Source: an uncultured Opitutia bacterium (GTDB lineage: Bacteria > Verrucomicrobiota > Verrucomicrobiia > Opitutales > Opitutaceae). From it: 64,000 nt of DNA. The translations under genes and the position numbers were made by a program. The notes under the pieces were generated by a model that saw nothing but the letters and a program-made list of their open reading frames with translations, did not search any database and was not told the DNA's origin. Where the stretch lies: contig CAIQKV010000069.1 of NCBI GenBank assembly GCA_903872505.1, forward strand, positions 25,796-89,795, written 5' to 3'. The stretch's first letter is position 1. Every line of letters starts with the position of its first letter. Shown piece by piece: positions 59,926-64,000 of this stretch.

Positions 59926-60765
59926 TCACCCGCGCGACGGCTCGGCCATCGCCGCCCGCGCCTTCCGCGACAGCGCGGCGATGTGCCCGTCGTTGGCCAT
60001 CACCTGCTCGAGGTGGCGCATCCGCTGCGGACCCGCGGTCTGCATCATGATCTCGCCGTACGCGCGCTCCACCCAGAAGCGGGAGACGCCGTTGAGGTAT
60101 TCGCGCAGCTCCGGGAGGCGCGCCTCGGGATAGCGCTGGCAGAGGTTCATCGTGAACATCCGCCGCCACCCGCTGCCGCCGAAGGCCGCGTGCTTGGTGT
60201 TGTGGTTGAAGAGCAGAATGTCGCCCGGCACGGTCTCCAGCGCCACCGCCGGCACATCCCGGCCGTGCAGCCCCCAGGTCTCCGGGCACTTGTAGATCTG
60301 GTCGTTCAGGGCCTGCCCAAAGCCATCCTTGATCTTGTGGCTGCCCGGAATGACGCGCAGGCAACCGGTGTCGCGCGTCAGCGGGTCGAGGTAGAACGCG
60401 ATCTTGAGGTGCAGGGTCTCCGCATGCCAGCCGTCGGAGTGCCAGCCCGTGTCGCCCGCGTAATAGTTCCCGTCGCTGGGCATGTAGTTGAAATCGTCGC
60501 CCAGCAGCGACGCCGCGATGCCGTGGATCCGCGGGTCGTCGAGCAGGCTCGAGAGCACGGCGTTCTGGTCGATGAAAGGGACGATGCAGGAACGCTGCTT
60601 GCCCTCGTGCGGCTTGCCGGCGTGCCCGCCGCCCCGGGCCGCGAAGATGGCCTCGAACTCGCGGATGATCTCGTCGATGCGGTCCTTGAGCAGGCCGGGA
60701 AACGCGAGAAACCCGAAAGCGTGGAAGAAGGTCAGTTGCTGCGCGGTGAGCTTGAGGTCGGGCAT
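59926..60765 (-). CDS. Phytanoyl-CoA dioxygenase family protein, second copy
   Basis: A 279-residue Fe(II)/2-oxoglutarate oxygenase of the PhyH family. Iron ligands are in TGWHSDGWHAE (His-x-Asp) and NHNTKHAAFGG, and PGSHKIKDGFG and PLTRDTGCLRVI match the family core. ATG at 60765 starts the protein at MPDLKLTAQQLTFF. It differs widely from the copy at 2655-3353. Substrate unknown. It lies near sugar-acid dehydrogenases, but is convergent with them. Confidence 0.87.
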   Translation of the reverse strand: MPDLKLTAQQLTFFHAFGFLAFPGLLKDRIDEIIREFEAIFAARGGGHAGKPHEGKQRSCIVPFIDQNAVLSSLLDDPRIHGIAASLLGDDFNYMPSDGNYYAGDTGWHSDGWHAETLHLKIAFYLDPLTRDTGCLRVIPGSHKIKDGFGQALNDQIYKCPETWGLHGRDVPAVALETVPGDILLFNHNTKHAAFGGSGWRRMFTMNLCQRYPEARLPELREYLNGVSRFWVERAYGEIMMQTAGPQRMRHLEQVMANDGHIAALSRKARAAMAEPSRG

Positions 60766-60925
60766 GGGGTGGGCGGGGGATCGAAGCGGGCACGATGGAA
60801 GCCGGCTCCGCGGCGGCGATACAATCCAATTTCGCGCCGGGCGGCGGGTCCGCGTGCCGTATCGGATTGAACCCGGTCGCCGGGTGACCACACTGCGCGA
60901 CGTTTCCGACCAGAGTGTCGATCCC

Positions 60926-61300
60926 ATGAATCTCACCGCACCCCAGGTCAGGCGGATCAGCCCCATGCTCACGGTGGCAGAGATGGACGTGACGCTTGAA
61001 TTCTACACCAAGGTGCTCGGTTTCGAGGTCGCCATGAAGTCGCCGGGCTACTCGATTGTCACCCGGGATGACGCCACCATTCACTTCACGAAGGCGGCGG
61101 ATGAGACGGTCATGAAGGCCGTGCGCGGACACACCGAAATCTACATCGAGGTCTTGGATATCGCGCCGCTCTGGGAGCACGTGCGCCGTTTCAAACCGGA
61201 CTACCGGATTCGTGACCTGTTTGACCGCGACTACGGCATGCGGGAATTTCACATCGGCGACCCCAATGGCTGTCTCGTGTTTGTTGGACAGAAAATCTGA
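60926..61300 (+). CDS. Glyoxalase/bleomycin-resistance (VOC) family protein
   Basis: A 124-residue vicinal-oxygen-chelate protein. It opens with the strand ISPMLTVAEMDVTLEFYTKV, and ends in MREFHIGDPNGCLVFVGQK with the usual Glu/His metal-site pattern. Start ATG at 60926 suits the first strand; the frame is open upstream but antisense to PhyH. Typical roles are glyoxalase, dioxygenase or antibiotic binding; which one is not clear. Confidence 0.85.
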   Translation: MNLTAPQVRRISPMLTVAEMDVTLEFYTKVLGFEVAMKSPGYSIVTRDDATIHFTKAADETVMKAVRGHTEIYIEVLDIAPLWEHVRRFKPDYRIRDLFDRDYGMREFHIGDPNGCLVFVGQKI

Positions 61301-61360
61301 ACCGCCTCCTCCTTTCCCCATCGCAGCCCAGCCCAACGTCCGGACGAACCCCACCCCCGC

Positions 61361-61786
61361 ATGAAATCCCTGCTTGTTTTGTTCCTCCTCTCCGCCGGCG
61401 TCTGCCTCGCCGAAAGCGCCACGCTTCCCCGCAACACCGTCATGCGCACGGGCAACAGCCTCGTCGTGCTCAAAGCCGGCACGGTCGTGCAAATCCTCGA
61501 GCGCGGCGAGAAGACTGTCGCCGTCAAGGTCAACGGCACGACCGGCCTCATTCCCTGGAGTTCGCTGGACGAGGATGAGCCCATGAAGCCCGCCCCGGCG
61601 CCGGCGGCCCCGGCACCCGCGGCCGCGCCGGTCGCCGCCGCCGCCACTCCGCCCGCGGGCACCCCGGCCGAGCCCCACAAGGCCACGACGATGTACGGCA
61701 AGGCCGTGGAAAAAGCCCGTGCCGCCGCCGACAGCCACGAGAAGGCCATGGTGAACCCCACGGACGAGATCCTGGGCGGCAAATGA
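61361..61786 (+). CDS. Hypothetical exported protein with SH3-like segment
   Basis: A 141-residue protein with a signal peptide (LLVLFLLSAGVCLA). Residues about 20-70 (VVLKAGTVVQILERGEKTVA; VNGTTGLIPWSSLDED) look like an SH3-type beta barrel. An Ala/Pro-rich tail (76-105) follows, with an Ala/Glu-rich C-terminus. The stop overlaps the next start as ATGA (61783-61786), coupling it to a Coa1-like membrane protein. Periplasmic location is inferred. Confidence 0.72.
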   Translation: MKSLLVLFLLSAGVCLAESATLPRNTVMRTGNSLVVLKAGTVVQILERGEKTVAVKVNGTTGLIPWSSLDEDEPMKPAPAPAAPAPAAAPVAAAATPPAGTPAEPHKATTMYGKAVEKARAAADSHEKAMVNPTDEILGGK

Positions 61787-62301
61787 GTTCCGCAGCGGGC
61801 GACCCTGTCCGCCCCACGCCCGCGACGCCTCCGGAGACGCCCGCCCCCCGCTGGCGGCAGCATCACCCCAAGCGGTTCCTCTTCGCAGTGGGCGCGGCCG
61901 TGGTGCTGATTTTCGGCGGGCTGGTTGGGCTGCTGCTCCACCTGATCGTGGGCTCGATGAAATCATCCGACGCCTGTATCGGGGCGCTGGCGCGGGTGCG
62001 GGCGGCCCCGGCGGTCGCCGCCGCGCTCGGCACGCCGCTTGAGGAGGGATATTTCGTGCGGGGCACCATCCACATCAGCGGGCCCACCGGCCTGGCTGAG
62101 CTGGCCATCCCGGTGTCGGGGCCGAAAGGCCGGGCCATGGTCTACGTCGAGGCCTCGCGCCAGCTGGGCGAATGGCACTTCGACCATCTCATCGTCGCGG
62201 TGGAACGCACCCGCGAGCGCATCGACCTCGCGCCCAACCCGCCGCCCGCGTCACCCGCGCCACGCGCACCGCCCGCGCCACGCGCACCGCCTCCGCCCTG
62301 A
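61783..62301 (+). CDS. Coa1/Tim21-like membrane protein
   Basis: A 172-residue single-pass protein. The membrane helix is at about 31-55 (FLFAVGAAVVLIFGGLVGLL), then a Coa1-type domain (FVRGTIHISGPTGLAELAIP; VYVEASRQLGEWHFDHLIVA). The C-terminus is Pro/Ala/Arg-rich with a tandem 18-bp repeat encoding PAPRAP twice. Coa1-family proteins act in cytochrome oxidase assembly in mitochondria; bacterial members are unstudied. It is co-translated with the previous gene. Confidence 0.75.
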   Translation: MSSAAGDPVRPTPATPPETPAPRWRQHHPKRFLFAVGAAVVLIFGGLVGLLLHLIVGSMKSSDACIGALARVRAAPAVAAALGTPLEEGYFVRGTIHISGPTGLAELAIPVSGPKGRAMVYVEASRQLGEWHFDHLIVAVERTRERIDLAPNPPPASPAPRAPPAPRAPPPP

Positions 62302-62336
62302 CCACCACCCAACGGCGACCGCCCGCCCCCTCGCGT

Positions 62337-62355
62337 TATAACCTATTGGGTTATA
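62337..62355. repeat. Palindromic site TATAACCTATTGGGTTATA (copy 2)
   Basis: A 19-bp palindrome, arms TATAACC and GGTTATA around TATTG, 36 bp after the Coa1-like stop. Copy 3 is 114 bp further, and copy 1 is at 51143-51160. The spacing and AT-rich character resemble operator or protein-binding sites, but no promoter-driven gene lies next to it; the gap 62302-62587 is between convergent genes. Confidence 0.75.
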
Positions 62356-62450
62356 CTTTGCCCGGGGGCCGCGCGATCGGGCACCGTTCCACCGCCGCCG
62401 CGAGGCCCTCGCGTTGTCGCCCTCAAACCGAACCCTCCGCTCCTGCGCGT

Positions 62451-62469
62451 TATAACCTATTGGGTTATA
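62451..62469. repeat. Palindromic site TATAACCTATTGGGTTATA (copy 3)
   Basis: Identical to copy 2 over 19 bp and preceded by GCGT in both cases, so similarity extends slightly further. An additional weak inverted pair ATGTCA / TGACAT lies at 62554-62574 in the same gap. No gene is seen in the gap. Confidence 0.75.
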
Positions 62470-62587
62470 TTGCCTCGTGAACGGGCCGGTTGAAATCGTG
62501 GGTGTGACGGGCCGGGCACTCCCGCGCTGACGCCAGCGGCTGCCCCTGGGGTAATGTCACCTAATGGATGACATGGGACCGGACCGG

Positions 62588-64000
62588 CTACTTCGCCCGC
62601 TGCCGGGCCGCGATCGCGTCGAGCACGGCCTGGCTGCGTTGCTGGGCCTGCCGCGCGCCCTGAAATCCCACTCGCCCCGCCAGCATATCGCGGTTGCTCA
62701 CCACATCCCGGTCCCCCGCGCGGGCCGCGAGGTTGAACCACGCCAGCGCCTCGACCTCATCCTGCGGCACGCCCGCGCCCGTGGCATAGATCAGGCCGAG
62801 CACGGCCTGGGCTTCCGCCAAACCCTGCTCCGCGGCCCGGCGGAACCACTTCGCCGCCTCCGCCAGGTCCTTCGGCACGTCCTCGCCCTTGGCGTACATC
62901 GAGCCGAGCTGGCCCTGCGCCTTCGCATTGCCCGCTTCCGCCATGACGCGAATCTCGTCCACCGGCGTGCTGGCCGACACCACCTGGCCCGACGCGTCCA
63001 GATACATCATCGGCAGGTATTCGCCGACGGGCTCCTTGTTCCAGTAGTTGCCCGTGGCGCGGCGCGTGGCGAGGTTGGTGAACGTGAGCTGGTAGGCCGG
63101 CATGCGGATGATCCGGGGCGGCCGGTCGGGAAACGGGTCCTTGCGGAACAGCGCGGTCACCGCCGGGTCGCGTTGCAGCAGGTGCGTGGCCACCAGGGGA
63201 TAGAGCGGCGAGGGCGTGCTCTTCGTCGCCTCGATCTGCAGCGTCGCTTCGAACCGCGCATACCACGGTGAAATGTAGGGGCAGATGCGCTTCGGGTCCT
63301 GCGGCTGAAAATGGTATTCGTAGACGCGCCACGTCTCCCCGCCGTCGTTCGAACCTTCGAACTCGATGCCGTACCGCGCCGGCAGCAGCCCGCCGAAGAG
63401 CGTGAACGCATTGGCGCTGTGAAAGCCCGCGAAGAACGTCACGAACGGCCGGCTCAGCGCGGTGGGATACCAATCGATCCCGCGGCCGAAAATGACCACG
63501 AAGACCACCAGCGTGAGGCTGAAGTGGGTCCAGAGCGCGGTGCGGAGCGCGGCCAATCGCCAGCGGGGCAGCGGCGGGAACGGGCGCTTGACCGCCTTCG
63601 CCGCGAGCCATTCGCCCAGCCGGTGCAGGCGGAGTCTGTTCGCCGCGTCGGCCAGCATCTGGTCGTCCAGCAGAACGAACCCCATCGCAATCGCGGCCGT
63701 GTTGAGCCAGCCGAAGTTGTTTGTGAGCTGGATGCCTGCCTGGAACATCACCCAGATCGCGAACGCCCACCAGCGGCCGCGCCGGCCCGCAAACACCGCC
63801 AGCAGCGGCGCCGGGAACTCCGCGGCATACGTCAGCGCCACCTCGAACAGGTGATACGCGTGCGGCAGCTGGTGATCGAGGTAGCCGAGGATCGTTGGGA
63901 ACGGGCTCGTCTCATACAGGCAGTCCATCGCCGTCCAGTCGCGCCAGCGCGGGTCGCCGGAAACCACCTTGACGATGCCGTTCTCGAACATGATCCGGAA
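62588..64000 (-). CDS. Lipase-maturation-factor-like membrane protein with Sel1 repeats (5' truncated by window)
   Basis: The visible 470 or so residues are the C-terminal part of a lipase maturation factor-like membrane protein. The family pattern FENGIVKVVSGDPRWRDWTA is at the left of the read frame, followed by PHAYHLFEVALTYAAEF and several membrane helices (VVFVVIFGRGIDWYPTALSR and others). The last 115 residues contain two Sel1-like repeats (AQGQLGSMYAKGEDVPKDLA; AQAVLGLIYATGAGVPQDEV). Sel1 repeats on an LMF protein are unusual. The frame continues past 64000, so the N-terminus is missing. Confidence 0.82.
   Translation of the reverse strand, partial: FRIMFENGIVKVVSGDPRWRDWTAMDCLYETSPFPTILGYLDHQLPHAYHLFEVALTYAAEFPAPLLAVFAGRRGRWWAFAIWVMFQAGIQLTNNFGWLNTAAIAMGFVLLDDQMLADAANRLRLHRLGEWLAAKAVKRPFPPLPRWRLAALRTALWTHFSLTLVVFVVIFGRGIDWYPTALSRPFVTFFAGFHSANAFTLFGGLLPARYGIEFEGSNDGGETWRVYEYHFQPQDPKRICPYISPWYARFEATLQIEATKSTPSPLYPLVATHLLQRDPAVTALFRKDPFPDRPPRIIRMPAYQLTFTNLATRRATGNYWNKEPVGEYLPMMYLDASGQVVSASTPVDEIRVMAEAGNAKAQGQLGSMYAKGEDVPKDLAEAAKWFRRAAEQGLAEAQAVLGLIYATGAGVPQDEVEALAWFNLAARAGDRDVVSNRDMLAGRVGFQGARQAQQRSQAVLDAIAARQRAK

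Noticed and set aside
62554..62574. ATGTCA / TGACAT inverted pair as an operator
   Set aside because: Only 6-bp arms with a 9-bp spacer and no gene to regulate; expected by chance.
1..64000. CRISPR array, tRNA or rRNA gene
   Set aside because: No regularly spaced direct repeats with unique spacers, cloverleaf patterns or rRNA motifs were seen in the gaps; the repeats found are palindromic and scattered.

Overview
The window is high-GC chromosomal DNA from a Gram-negative bacterium. Outer-membrane and LPS functions support this: MlaFE-type lipid transport, KdsB for Kdo activation, and a TonB-dependent receptor. Gene style (TIR/FlgO-like/TPR proteins, a SLOG-SLATT protein, a secreted GH36-like glycosidase, URO-D-family proteins, frequent ATGA overlaps, several dispersed palindromic repeats) resembles Verrucomicrobiota, most likely Opitutaceae. 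That assignment is inference; there is no rRNA, tRNA or other phylogenetic marker here to prove it. I saw no transposase, integrase, prophage, CRISPR array or tRNA.

Layout. 1-11.6 kb: MlaF/MlaE pair, phosphoglycolate-phosphatase-like HAD protein, PhyH dioxygenase, a sodium:solute symporter with a 52-residue membrane partner, two small membrane proteins, a RecD2-type helicase and a secreted pitrilysin-like protease. 11.7-27.4 kb: a conflict/signalling cluster. Six closely spaced minus-strand genes encode (in transcription order) TIR-FlgO-TPR, SIR2-like-TIR, nSTAND ATPase-TPR, a second TIR-FlgO-TPR, a GH36-type glycosidase and a third, larger TIR-TPR-FlgO-TPR protein. A SLOG-SLATT membrane protein is divergent from the first. 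27.4-32.1 kb: a small unknown gene behind a bidirectional terminator, a pRiA4b ORF-3-like protein, a TonB-dependent receptor under a TPP riboswitch, and a SIMPL protein. 32.1-43.1 kb: mostly housekeeping genes (kamA, carA, kdsB, HPr, TatD, M32 carboxypeptidase, DUF4097, Spx/ArsC-like protein, an ABC ATPase overlapping a CaCA-type exchanger). 43.2-51.1 kb: two convergent URO-D-family genes, PAP2 plus DUF3943, a dienelactone hydrolase and a LemA-TPM-TPM operon. 51.2-64 kb: hrpA, mobA with a dicarboxylate symporter, a Zn-dehydrogenase/SDR pair, a second PhyH protein, a VOC protein, a Coa1-like protein and a lipase-maturation-factor-like gene with Sel1 repeats that runs off the right edge.

The most notable content is the 11.8-27.4 kb cluster. 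It has four TIR domains, each with a conserved Glu in a GYFR-x-EW motif, a SIR2-like domain with a degenerate catalytic motif, a STAND ATPase translationally coupled to the SIR2-TIR gene, and a SLOG ligand sensor joined to a membrane SLATT module. This combination suggests a nucleotide- or NAD-linked immune or signalling locus, but the function is inferred. Secondary points of interest are a TPP riboswitch that identifies a probable thiamin-compound transporter, and at least five families of short palindromic repeats. Members of one family lie in frame inside recD2 and a TIR gene, and members of two others reach the ends of neighbouring genes (hrpA start, mobA stop).
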